A stretch of DNA of 55,700 bases from Paracoccaceae bacterium (GTDB lineage: Bacteria > Pseudomonadota > Alphaproteobacteria > Rhodobacterales > Rhodobacteraceae): assembly GCA_024742455.1 (NCBI GenBank), contig JANSYL010000014.1, positions 1 through 55,700 of the forward strand, given 5' to 3'. Within the stretch, counting starts at the first letter, position 1, and the number at the start of each line of letters is the position of its first letter. Both the position numbers and the translations under genes were made by a program. Shown one piece after another: positions 1-9,300 of this stretch. Under the pieces are notes generated by a model. It searched no databases. It worked only from the letters and a program-made list of their open reading frames with translations, and was not told the DNA's origin.

Positions 1-404
1 TCGGAATTCTCACGCACGATCACCCAATCCAGATCGCCCGGGCCAACATCCCGCAATGGCGAGGTGACGCCCGGAATGATCTTGGTCGGGCGGACATTGG
101 CATATTGGTCGAACCCCTGGCAGATCGGCAGCCGCAGCCCCCAGAGCGTGATATGGTCGGGCACGTCCGGCGCACCGACGGCGCCGAAATAGATGGCGTC
201 GAAAGACCTGAGCTGGTCCAGCCCGTCTTCGGGCATCATGACGCCATGCGCCTTGTAATGGTCCGAGCCCCAATCGAACCGCGTCATCTCGAAACGGATC
301 GTCCCGTCACGCTTTTCCAGGGCGCCCAGCACCTCGGCCCCTGCTTCGATGACTTCGGGTCCGATGCCATCGGCAGGGATCGCTGCAATCCGGTAGATTC
401 TCAA
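1..404 (-). CDS. Tartrate / D-malate dehydrogenase, N-terminal part (cut by window edge)
   Basis: This is the N-terminal 134 residues of an isocitrate/isopropylmalate dehydrogenase-family enzyme; the rest lies off the left edge. The protein begins MRIYRIAAIPADGIGPEVIE, the classic GDGIGPE-like nucleotide-binding start, here ADGIGPE. It continues with a YFGAVGAPDVPDHITLWG segment and PICQGFDQYANVRP. These match the tartrate dehydrogenase/decarboxylase and D-malate dehydrogenase group (TtuC/DmlA), which oxidise D-malate or tartrate with NAD+ and a divalent metal. The start is TTG at 404 with an AAGGA Shine-Dalgarno six bases upstream. It is divergent from a LysR gene at 530, the usual arrangement for dmlA/dmlR-like pairs, so the LysR protein probably controls it. 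The choice between tartrate and malate as substrate cannot be made from this fragment. Confidence 0.85.
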   Translation of the reverse strand, partial: MRIYRIAAIPADGIGPEVIEAGAEVLGALEKRDGTIRFEMTRFDWGSDHYKAHGVMMPEDGLDQLRSFDAIYFGAVGAPDVPDHITLWGLRLPICQGFDQYANVRPTKIIPGVTSPLRDVGPGDLDWVIVRENS

Positions 405-494
405 GGTGAGTCCTTTGACTGGTCACCGGCCCGAGCTGCGCAGGCCGTCTCGGCGGGACAGTCGCAACTTGACGATGTTCCAGCAATGCGGCTG

Positions 495-508
495 ATATTA
501 TATAAAAT
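495..508. promoter_or_regulatory. AT-rich near-palindrome between dehydrogenase and LysR gene
   Basis: The 125-bp divergent gap holds ATATTATATAAAAT, a 14-bp AT-rich sequence that matches its own reverse complement at 12 of 14 positions. It stands out sharply from the GC-rich surroundings. LysR proteins bind dyads with a T-N11-A core in such divergent gaps, so this is the likeliest operator or promoter core. The function is inferred from position and symmetry only. Confidence 0.4.
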
Positions 509-529
509 GCTGCAATAATTCGGACATGC

Positions 530-1444
530 ATGGAACTGCGACAACTCAAATGCCTGATCGCCGTCGCCGACACGCTTCATTTCGGCAAGGCGGCGCAGAG
601 GATGGACATGCTTCCGGCCTCCTTCAGCCGCCAGATCAGGCTGCTCGAGGAAACACTGGGCACCAGGCTGCTGACCCGCACCACGCGGCACGTGTCCCTG
701 ACGGAGGCCGGGCGCAGCTTCGTGGAGGCGGCCCGCGACATCGTCGACCGGTCCGACAGGCTGGAGGCCTCGTTCCGGGACGCCGGGCAGGACCGCATGC
801 GCATCCTCAGGATCGGCGCGATCGACAGCGCGGCTGCCGGGTTGATGCCCCGGGTTCTGCCACAGGTCCGCAAGGCCCACCCCGATATCGATATCGAACT
901 GCTGGAACAGAAATCGATACACCTGCTGCCCCGGGTCCTGTCGGGCAGGCTGGATGCCGCGATCCTGCGCCCGACCGATGCCGCCGACCCGCGCCTGGCA
1001 TTCCGGTTCCTGTTCCACGAGACCGCCGTTGTCGCGGTGCCCGATGGCCATGCGCTTGCGTCCCGGGCAGAAATCTCGGTGGAAGACATGGCCGATGAAC
1101 CGCTTATCGTGCCCGACCGAAGCTCGCGCCCCCACAGCCATGACCTGACGATGAAGCTGTTCCTGCAATCCGGTTATACCGCGCGGGTGGCCCAGATCGC
1201 CGAGGAAAAGCAGACCATCGTCAGCCTTGTCGGAACCGGTATCGGCCTGGCCATCGTGCCGAAATGGGCGTCACGACTGGCCGTGGGCGGCGTCACCTTC
1301 GTGCCGCTGAAGCTGCCGCCGAACCTTGCACGCGACAAGCTGGCACTGTCGGTGGTGTGGCTGCGCGACACGCGCCACCCGGCCCGCGACGCGTTTCTCG
1401 AGGTGCTCGACGACAACCTGCGCCGGCTTGCGGCATCCGCCTGA
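530..1444 (+). CDS. LysR-family transcriptional regulator
   Basis: A 304-residue protein of normal LysR length. Residues 1-60 form the winged helix-turn-helix (MELRQLKCLIAVADTLHFGKAAQRM, then SFSRQIRLLEETLGTRLLTRTTRHVSLTEAG). Residues about 90-300 form the periplasmic-binding-like effector domain. It is divergent from the tartrate/D-malate dehydrogenase at 404, so it is probably its activator, responding to a C4 hydroxy acid. The start at 530 has no strong Shine-Dalgarno sequence, but it gives the canonical MELRQL opening. The regulated gene and effector are inferred from context. Confidence 0.93.
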   Translation: MELRQLKCLIAVADTLHFGKAAQRMDMLPASFSRQIRLLEETLGTRLLTRTTRHVSLTEAGRSFVEAARDIVDRSDRLEASFRDAGQDRMRILRIGAIDSAAAGLMPRVLPQVRKAHPDIDIELLEQKSIHLLPRVLSGRLDAAILRPTDAADPRLAFRFLFHETAVVAVPDGHALASRAEISVEDMADEPLIVPDRSSRPHSHDLTMKLFLQSGYTARVAQIAEEKQTIVSLVGTGIGLAIVPKWASRLAVGGVTFVPLKLPPNLARDKLALSVVWLRDTRHPARDAFLEVLDDNLRRLAASA

Positions 1445-1574
1445 CGCGGGTCAGCGTTGGGTCAGCATGCCGTGTTGCCTGCGGGTCCCCGTGTTGCCCC
1501 GCCCTGGCATGTCTGACGCCGGCCCGTTCTGGACGCGACGCATCGGTTCGGAAATGTCGCCCTGCACCGGCGGT

Positions 1575-1606
1575 GCCGGCCTTCGGGGCAGACCCCGAAG
1601 ACCGGC
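1575..1606. terminator. Strong hairpin between convergent genes
   Basis: A 13-bp stem with one mismatch: GCCGG-C-CTTCGGGG, loop CAGA, then CCCCGAAG-A-CCGGC. It lies in the 193-bp gap between the LysR gene and the convergent membrane protein gene, where a bidirectional terminator is expected. It lacks a run of T on either side, so intrinsic termination is likely but not certain. Confidence 0.5.
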
Positions 1607-1637
1607 GTGCCGCGCGGCAGGGCCGCTGCAGGACGGA

Positions 1638-2852
1638 TCACCCGGCCGGCACGACAACGCCATCCGATCGCCTGCCGAAATGGCGCCGGTTGAGATGGAA
1701 GACGAGGACGATCATCGCGATCTGGACCGCGACCGCGATTCCGGTCAGCGACCAGTAGGCCAGCCCGAACTTCGCGATCAGGTCCGCCGCGACCAGCCCC
1801 TTGTTGATCCAGAACTGCATCATCACGGTCAGCGCGACGCCGGGGCAGACCAGCGCATAGGCGCCGGGCGAGTTGCCCTCACCGGTCAGATAGGCCCGGG
1901 CATAGCCCTGTCGCCGCAGAACCAAGAGGCCCAGCGCAAGGAACACGCCCTGAACGGCCAGGATCGCCGTGGTCAGAAGCAGCGCATCGGCCACCCCGCC
2001 CTCGGCCCCGAAGGTGGTGTGCAGCCCGTGATCCTGGCGCAGGGTCATGATCCCGAGGATCGTCAGGATCGGCACCACGATCATCAGGGTCGGTGCGCTT
2101 TCGCGTGCGGTGCCGTGCTGCAACATCGACCCCAAGGCGATGACGGCCGCAACGGCGGCGTAAAGCGCGGCAATCGTGCCAAGCATCACCGACAGAACCA
2201 GCGAAACACCCACCGTCACGGGAACCGTGCTCATCGCGGCGGGGGCGGCCATGCCCACGGCGGTCATCGACAGCGCGAAAGCCGGCAGAAGCTGCGCGAA
2301 GGAATTGTTGGCGGTCACGTCGAACACGCCGCCGTCACTCAGCACACGGCCCAGAAAGGCGCCGATGCGCCGGAACGCGACCGTGGCGATGGCGGCGAAG
2401 GCCAGCATTGCAAGCGGGAACAGGTATTCCACCACGCCCCAAAGCCCCGGCACGAAGACAAGCCCCAGTATGAACCCGGCATTCACCGTCATCGCCAGCG
2501 CCAGAGGCATCGCCAGAAGCTGCGTTTCCGCGTTCGAGGCGACCAGCCGCGCGTAGGCGTCGGTTTTCCGGAACGCGGCCAACTGGCCGAGGTTCCAGAC
2601 CAGAAGCCTTATGTTCAGCGCGGCAAAGCCCGCGATCCCGGTCACCGCCAGCACGATGGCCAGCCGGATCGACCAGCCGCCCGATGCGAAGGCGGCCATG
2701 ATGTCCTCGAACACCGGGACGGGCTGGCCGGGATGGGGCACCCAGAACATCAGGAACATGAAAAAGGTCACCGCAAGCCCGCCCGCACCGAGCGAGGCGA
2801 GGAAGTAGAGCGGCGACCAGGTATCGGCGGGCCGTGAAACGGATGTGGTCAT
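1638..2852 (-). CDS. TsoY-like multi-pass membrane protein (putative transporter)
   Basis: A 404-residue, very hydrophobic protein with about ten predicted membrane segments. The first is at residues 16-40 (FLASLGAGGLAVTFFMFLMF) followed by WVPHPGQPVPVFEDI. Family members related to TDT/tellurite-dicarboxylate transporters, annotated TsoY, share this opening and length. Some TsoY proteins contain selenocysteine, but no in-frame TGA is present here. The ATG at 2852 is preceded by a GGAG Shine-Dalgarno sequence. It lies upstream of nothing in its own direction except the hairpin at 1575, and 107 bp separate it from the matB stop codon. The substrate is unknown. The family name is recalled from the characteristic N-terminus and is less certain than the membrane topology. 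Confidence 0.7.
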   Translation of the reverse strand: MTTSVSRPADTWSPLYFLASLGAGGLAVTFFMFLMFWVPHPGQPVPVFEDIMAAFASGGWSIRLAIVLAVTGIAGFAALNIRLLVWNLGQLAAFRKTDAYARLVASNAETQLLAMPLALAMTVNAGFILGLVFVPGLWGVVEYLFPLAMLAFAAIATVAFRRIGAFLGRVLSDGGVFDVTANNSFAQLLPAFALSMTAVGMAAPAAMSTVPVTVGVSLVLSVMLGTIAALYAAVAAVIALGSMLQHGTARESAPTLMIVVPILTILGIMTLRQDHGLHTTFGAEGGVADALLLTTAILAVQGVFLALGLLVLRRQGYARAYLTGEGNSPGAYALVCPGVALTVMMQFWINKGLVAADLIAKFGLAYWSLTGIAVAVQIAMIVLVFHLNRRHFGRRSDGVVVPAG

Positions 2853-2959
2853 GGCGATTCTCCAAATTGCTGGAGGTCTCTTGCCATGCCGAAGGTTGCG
2901 CTGACGGTGACGAAATCACGTTCGGGGCGATTGCCGCGCCGTACGTCTTGCGCGGCGCC

Positions 2960-4483
2960 TCAGTCCCCGGCCGGGGCGAAAAGACCGGCATAGGCCTCGC
3001 GCAGGATGTTCTTCTGCACCTTGCCCATCGTGTTGCGCGGCAGCGCGTCGATCACGATCAGCTTTCGGGGATGTTTGAACCGGGCAAGGCGTGCCGCCGC
3101 GGCAGCGGCGATCGCGTCGAGATCAGGCGTGGCACCGGGCTCTGCCACGATCAGGCCAAGCACGGTTTCGCCGAAATCGGCATGGGGCACCCCGATCACC
3201 GCGCTTTCCAGCACGCCGGGCTGGTCGTCGAGCACCAGTTCGATTTCCTTGGGATAGATGTTGTAGCCGCCCGAGATGATCAGATCCTTGTTGCGACCGA
3301 CGATGGTGACATAGCCGTCTTCGTCGATGTGCCCGAGATCGCCGGTGATGAAGAACCCGTCGTCGCGCAGTTCCGCGGCGGTCTTCTCGGGCATCTGCCA
3401 ATAGCCCTTGAACACGTTCGGCCCCCGCACTTCGATCTGCCCGATCTCGCCCCCGGGCAGGGTTTCGCCGGTTTCGGGGTCGGTGATCTTCAGCTCCACC
3501 CCCGGCAGCGGCAGGCCCACGGTGCCGGCGCGCCTGTCCCCGTCATAGGGGTTCGAGGTGTTCATGTTGGTTTCCGTCATCCCGTATCGTTCAAGGATGC
3601 GGTGCCCGGTGCGCGCCTCGAAACGTTCGTGGGTTTCCGCCAGCATCGGCGCGCTGCCCGACACGAACAGCCGCATATGGGCCACCAGGTCGGCGGTGAA
3701 CCGGTCGTCGTCAAGAAGCCTGGTGTAGAAGGTCGGCACCCCCATCATCGTGGTCGCCCCCGGCAGGCACGCGAGCATCGCGTCCAGGTCGAACTTGGGC
3801 AGGAAGATCATCGAACCGCCCGCCACCAGGGTGATGTTGGTGGCCACGAACAGGCCATGCGTGTGAAAGATGGGCAGCGCGTGCAGCAGCACGTCGCGGT
3901 CGGTGAAGCGCCAGTAATCCGCCAGGACGCGGGCGTTGGTCAGCAGGTTCTCCTGCGTCAGCATCGCGCCCTTCGAGCGCCCGGTGGTCCCCGAGGTATA
4001 AAGAAACGCGGCAAGGTCATCCGGGGCGCGAGTGACCGTGGCAAAGGTCTCTGCCTGCCCCTTTGCCGCCCCGGTCAGACTGCCCGAGCCATCGCCGTCC
4101 AGCGTTTCCACCATGGCGCCAAGGCGCTTGGCGACCGGGGTCAGCTTGTCGCGCGCAGGAGGGGAGCAGACCACCATCCGCGCGCCGCTGTTCTCGATGA
4201 AATAGGTCAGTTCATCGACGGTATAGGCGGTATTGAGCGGCAGGAAGATGACACCCGCCTGCGCGCAGGCGGCATAAAGCGCCAGCGCCTCGGGCGATTT
4301 TTCGACCTGCGCGGCCAGGCGATCGCCGGGCACAAGGCCGCGATCGACCAGAACATGCGCCATCCGCACGGCCAGCGCGAGGAAGCGGGCATAGGTCCAT
4401 TCATCACCATCTACGGTTTTCAGAAACGTGGCGCTGCTGCCCGCATGGGCGCCGAACAGACTGTCATACAATGGGTTCGCCAT
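2960..4483 (-). CDS. matB: Malonyl-CoA synthetase (MatB)
   Basis: A 507-residue acyl-activating enzyme that makes malonyl-CoA from malonate, ATP and CoA in the cytoplasm. It carries the AMP-binding P-loop YTSGTTGRSKGAM, the adenylation motif YGMTETNMNT, the hinge TGDLGHIDEDGY and the C-terminal catalytic lysine motif PRNTMGKVQKN. The start MANPLYDSLF and the YGMTETNM motif are characteristic of MatB rather than of fatty acyl ligases. The ATG at 4483 has a GAAGGA Shine-Dalgarno sequence; an upstream in-frame ATG at 4507 lacks one. The length matches characterised MatB (about 500 residues). No malonate decarboxylase or transporter gene is adjacent. Confidence 0.93.
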   Translation of the reverse strand: MANPLYDSLFGAHAGSSATFLKTVDGDEWTYARFLALAVRMAHVLVDRGLVPGDRLAAQVEKSPEALALYAACAQAGVIFLPLNTAYTVDELTYFIENSGARMVVCSPPARDKLTPVAKRLGAMVETLDGDGSGSLTGAAKGQAETFATVTRAPDDLAAFLYTSGTTGRSKGAMLTQENLLTNARVLADYWRFTDRDVLLHALPIFHTHGLFVATNITLVAGGSMIFLPKFDLDAMLACLPGATTMMGVPTFYTRLLDDDRFTADLVAHMRLFVSGSAPMLAETHERFEARTGHRILERYGMTETNMNTSNPYDGDRRAGTVGLPLPGVELKITDPETGETLPGGEIGQIEVRGPNVFKGYWQMPEKTAAELRDDGFFITGDLGHIDEDGYVTIVGRNKDLIISGGYNIYPKEIELVLDDQPGVLESAVIGVPHADFGETVLGLIVAEPGATPDLDAIAAAAAARLARFKHPRKLIVIDALPRNTMGKVQKNILREAYAGLFAPAGD

Positions 4484-4532
4484 CGACATCTCCTTCGCGC
4501 CTGCCATGTGGGCGGCCTGCGCCTCCGCGCCT

Positions 4533-6296
4533 TCAGGCGTCGTCGGCCGCCGTCACCTCATAGGCGGTCACGGGCTCGGCATAGCCTTTCAGCGGGATCG
4601 GATCGAGCGCCGTGAACCGTGCCGCGACACCGCCCGGCGCGGCGGCCTCCCGCACCGAGGTATTGACGAGGATCGCGCCCGCCTCGGCCTTGGAACACAG
4701 CCTCGCGGCCAGGTTCACGGTCGACCCCAGAACGGTGAAATCCATCCGGTCCTGCGCGCCCATGGCACCCAGAACCACCACGCCCGAGGCGATGCCGATG
4801 CCGATCTGCAGGTTCCAGTCGGGCCGTTCATCCAGAAGACCCTGCATCGCGGCCTGAATCTCAAGGCCCGAGGCGACGGCGCGCGCCTCCTTGCCATCCC
4901 CATCGAAAACCGCGACCAGCGCGTCGCCGATGAACTTGTCGATATCGCCGCCATGGGATTTGACGATCCGGGTCTGGGTGTCGAGATAGAGGTTCAGCAT
5001 CTCGACCACCACCTCGGGCGGGACGCTTTCGGAAAACTCGGTATAGCCGCGGATATCTGTGAACAGCACCGCAAGGTCCCGCCGCGCGCCGCCCCGGGAA
5101 ATGCCCTGTTCATCTGCGCGCTTGATCGCGTCGACAGTGCCCTGGCTGACGAATTTCATCAGTTCCAGACGTTCGTTGAGATCCCTGACCATCGCGTTGA
5201 ACCGCTGGCCCAACTCGCCGATTTCGTCGCGGCCATGTTCGGGCACACGGGTCGCGGCGGAAAAATCACCCGAACCCACGGCAGCCGCCGCCTGCCCGAT
5301 GCGCAGGATCGGGCGGGTCAGCCCCTGCGCGAAAAAGATCGCCCCGATCGTGGCGAAGAAAAACCCGAGCCCCGCGATGATCAGGATGCTGCGGGTCATG
5401 TCATCGACCACGGCATAGGCGCTTTCCTCGCTCAGCTCGGTCACCACCGCCCAGGGCATCGAAGACGGAAAGGCATAGGCGCTGAGCGTCGGTGTGCCAT
5501 CCGCGGCCACATAGGGGCGCAGCGCGATGGCGCGCGCGGCCCCGTCGATCAGCGCCGCCGCCTCGGCCACGCTGTCGCGGGCCGACAGGTCGGGCGTGCC
5601 CTCGACCAGTTGCGCGGTTCCCGCGGCATCGACCAGAAAGATGTCACCACGCGCGTTAAACGGGTTGCGGTCGCGCAGGTTCAGGATCGTCGACATCTCG
5701 ATGCGCGCCGACAGGATAACCGGACGCCCCGACAGCTGGTTGGCCAGTGGCAGCGCGATGGTGGCGACCCAGTCGCCCGTCCCCTCCATCCGTTCCACCA
5801 CCGGACGGCCCATCAGCCCCTCCCGCGCCATCATCTGCAGATCGTTGAGCGGGGTGCGCAGCGCGCTGGCCGGATCGGCGACCCCCGCCGCCCGCAGTTC
5901 CGCGACATAATCCTGATCGGTGATCAGCACCGGAAGGTCAGACCCCGCGACCGTCAGCTGCAGCGCCTTCACATCGGGCAGTTCGGCAATGCCGAGCGTC
6001 AGCAGCGCGATCTTCTGCGGCACGTCCAGATCGGGGCTGTCGACGCCGTTCCGGATCACGCTGAGCGGCGCCAGGTACTGGCCCAGGATCGCATCATCGA
6101 CATCAAGGGCGAACTGGCCCGCCACCGTGGTCAGTTCCTCATTGGCGGCGCTGATCAGCTCGTCCCGGGCGATCTGGATCAGGTTGACCGAGACCACGCC
6201 AAGCGGGACCAGCGCCAGGAGCGTGGCAAAGGCGAAGAACTTCGCACGCAACGGCAACCGTATGCCCCGGCGCCCCCTGCCCTGCCCGTTCGTCAT
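4533..6296 (-). CDS. Membrane-bound class III adenylyl/guanylyl cyclase with HAMP domain
   Basis: A 587-residue signalling enzyme that makes cAMP or cGMP. There is a membrane segment near residues 18-40, a periplasmic sensor region to about 310, a second membrane segment (SILIIAGLGFFFATIGAIFF) and a HAMP linker starting LTRPILRIGQAAAAVGSGDF. The C-terminal cyclase domain has the metal-binding FTDIRGYTEFSE and GDIDKFIGDALVAVF motifs and VLGSTVNLAARL, which holds the transition-state arginine. All catalytic positions look intact, and the lysine in DKFIGD favours ATP. The start is ATG at 6296, four bases after the stop codon of the PKD-repeat gene, so translation is probably coupled. It is the third gene of a surface-protein/cyclase operon. 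Confidence 0.92.
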   Translation of the reverse strand: MTNGQGRGRRGIRLPLRAKFFAFATLLALVPLGVVSVNLIQIARDELISAANEELTTVAGQFALDVDDAILGQYLAPLSVIRNGVDSPDLDVPQKIALLTLGIAELPDVKALQLTVAGSDLPVLITDQDYVAELRAAGVADPASALRTPLNDLQMMAREGLMGRPVVERMEGTGDWVATIALPLANQLSGRPVILSARIEMSTILNLRDRNPFNARGDIFLVDAAGTAQLVEGTPDLSARDSVAEAAALIDGAARAIALRPYVAADGTPTLSAYAFPSSMPWAVVTELSEESAYAVVDDMTRSILIIAGLGFFFATIGAIFFAQGLTRPILRIGQAAAAVGSGDFSAATRVPEHGRDEIGELGQRFNAMVRDLNERLELMKFVSQGTVDAIKRADEQGISRGGARRDLAVLFTDIRGYTEFSESVPPEVVVEMLNLYLDTQTRIVKSHGGDIDKFIGDALVAVFDGDGKEARAVASGLEIQAAMQGLLDERPDWNLQIGIGIASGVVVLGAMGAQDRMDFTVLGSTVNLAARLCSKAEAGAILVNTSVREAAAPGGVAARFTALDPIPLKGYAEPVTAYEVTAADDA

Positions 6297-6300
6297 CGGC

Positions 6301-9300
6301 TCAGCGCGCCAGCGCGGTGATCGTCGCGGTATCGGTGGACACGCCCGAGGGCAGGCCCGTGGCATCGCGCGCCGTCACCGTGACAGTATAGCTGCCCGGT
6401 TCAGCATAGCGATGCACCACCGTGGCCCCGCTGAGCGTGGTGCCATCGCCCATGTCCCAGGTGATCGACACACCCTGCCCGTCGGGGTCGCTGGCGGCAG
6501 AGGCATCGAAGACCAGAACGTCATGGGCCGCGCCCACGGGCACCTCGCGATCCGGGCCGGCATCGACGCTGGGCGCGCCGTTGACCAGAACCGCAACACT
6601 GTCGGTGCCGGTGTTGCAATCGATGGCCCCGCTGTCATCGGTCACCGTCAGGGTGGCGGTCACCGGGCCCGGGGTCGGGAAAGACCGGCTGACCGTCGCA
6701 CCGTTCAGCGTGACCCCGTCCGAGAAGACCCATTCGAAACCGGTCAGCCCACCATCGAGATCGCCCGAACCGGTGGCGTCGAATACCACCTCGTCCCCCG
6801 GGTTGACGATCCGGTCGGGTCCGGCAATCGCCACGGGGGTGGCGTTGACACGGGCATAGGCCTCCTCGGTGCGGCGGCTATTGGGCAGGCCCGCACCGTC
6901 ATCGAGGCTGAGCGTCACGGGGTAGAGCCCGGGCGCGGTGAAGACATGGGTGACCTCGGGCCCGGTGGCGGTGCCGCCATCGCCGAAATCCCAGCTTGCG
7001 GCGACATCCGCGCCGAAGCCCGAAGACCAATTGGTCACGGCACCGACACAGACGGCATCATCTGCCGCCAGCCCGGCCACGGGCGCGGGGTTGACCGCGA
7101 TGGGCTGCACCACAGTTGTCCGGCTGTTGGACACGCCTGCATCATCGACCACGCTCAGCGTCACGTCATAGGCGCCCGGCGTTGTATAGACATGGGTGGC
7201 CGTCAGGCCGGTGCCGGTGGCACCATCGCCGAACTCCCACAGATAGGCGGTAATCGCGCCATCGGGATCCACGGCGCCGCCCGCGTCGAAGGTCACCGCC
7301 TCGCCGGTGGCGGCTGCGGCAGGCCCGTCAAAGGCCGCGAAGGGCGGCGCGTTGACGATCACCCGGCGATCCTGGGTCAGCACCCCGCACAGGGTGGACC
7401 CATCGGCAAGATCGACCTCGACGGTGACGATGTATTCGCCGGGGCTGTCGAAGGTGTGGGCGATCCGTTCCCCTTCATAGCTGGCGCCGTCCGAGATCGT
7501 CCAGTTGAGGCTGGCCCCGGTGGTATCGGCCCCGTCCAGCGTGACCGAGAACGCGCTTTCGACGCCCGCCGCAAGGATGTCCGGCGTCACGATGGCAAGC
7601 TCGGGCGCGGCATCGACCACGATGGTCATCTGATCGGTGTCGATCGGGCTGCACTGGCCCTGCGCCTCACCGGTGATGGTCAGGGTCACCGTGTAGTTGC
7701 CCGGTTCGGTATAGACATGGACAGGGGTTTCCCCCGACCCGGTGCCGCCATCGCCGAAGACCCAGTCGAAGGCGTTGACCGCACCATCCACATCGGTGGA
7801 CCCGCTGCCGTCAAAGCGGATGTTCTGGTTGGTGCAGGCACGCAGATCCTCACCGGCATCGGCAATCGGGCCTTCCCGGACGATGGTGGCGATCCGGTCG
7901 ATATCGACGCCGAGGTCGGAGCCGCTTTCGTCGCGCACGGTCAGGGTCACGGCATAGGTGCCCGGTTCCTCGTAGGTCTTGTTGGGGTTCACGAGGTCCG
8001 AGGTGGTGCCGTCCCCGAAATCCCACAGATAGCGCAACAGCCCGCCATCGGGGTCGAAGGACCCGGTGGCGTCGAACAGGATCGCATCGCCCGAACAGAC
8101 ATCGCGGTTGCCGCCCGCCACCGCCACGGGGGGCGCGTTGATCACGACGACCATCGCATCGGTCGCGGTGGCATTCGGCAGGCCGGTGCCGTCATTGACG
8201 GTCAGGGTCACCGGGTAGCTTCCCGGCCCCGGGAAGACATGGCGCGGCGTGCGACCCCTTACAGGGGCGCTGCCATCGCCGAAATCCCACGTGTAGATCA
8301 GGGTGTCGCCATCGGCATCGCTGGACCCGGTGCCGTCGAAATCCACGAACAGCACATCGGTGACCACGTCATCACCCGCCTCGGCCACCGGGGCATGGTT
8401 GATGCGCACCGTGATCTCGGTCAGGTCGGTGGCATTCAGCGCGCCCGAGGCGTCGACAACGGTCAGCTGCACGCCGACCACGCCTGCACTGTCGAAGCTG
8501 CGTTCGACGGTTGCACCGAAGACCGGTTCGGCCAGATCGTCGAAATCCCATCGGTAGGTTTCGATGCTGCCATCGGGGTCATAGGAATTGACGCCTGAGA
8601 AGATCACCGGCTGGCCCGGTTCCACCAACAGATCAGGACCAATCACCGCCACCGGCGGCGCGTTGACAGTGACCACCACCTCGTCGAAGGCCGAGGCCTG
8701 TCCGCCCTCGAAATCATCGCGCACCTCGAGCCCGATCCGGTAAAGACCGGGGTCCATGAACCGCGCCTCGACCGTTTCGCCGGTCAGGGTCTCGCCCCAG
8801 GGCAGGGTCCAGATCGCTTCGGAAATGTCGCCATCGGGATCGGCGGAGAAACGGGCATCCAGCGTCACCGGCTGGCCCGGTGTCACCGTCACATCCGGCC
8901 CGGCATCGGCCAGGGGCGTGGCGTTGATCGTCACCTGCATCCGGTCCTGCGCGATGTTGAGCGGCGCACCGGAATCGTCGCGCACCGTCAGCGTGACGTC
9001 ATAGATGCCGGGCGCGCGGTAGGCATGGCTGACCTGCGCGCCGGTCGCGGTCGCGCCATCGCCGAAGGTCCATTCGTAGCTGGTGATCGTGCCGTCGGGA
9101 TCGGCCGATCCGGTGCCGTCGAACCGGATGACGGACGCGGTCAGCGCCTGGTCCGGCCCGGCCTCGGACGCGGGCGGCGCGCTGACGATGACATCGCGGG
9201 TCACCGATTGGGTGGCGGTCGCCGTTCCGGACGTATCGGTCACGGTCAGGGTCACGGTCTGCACCCCGGCCTCCGCCCAGGCGTATTGCACGGTTTGCCC

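Noticed and set aside
1638-2852. Possible selenoprotein form of the TsoY-like protein
   Set aside because: No in-frame TGA is present within the conserved part, so there is no sign of selenocysteine.
2834-6320. Long open frames on the plus strand (593 and 630 codons) opposite matB and the cyclase
   Set aside because: They are rich in Arg, His, Gly and Gln, have no recognisable domain, and mirror well-supported genes on the other strand. High GC at third positions keeps such frames open.
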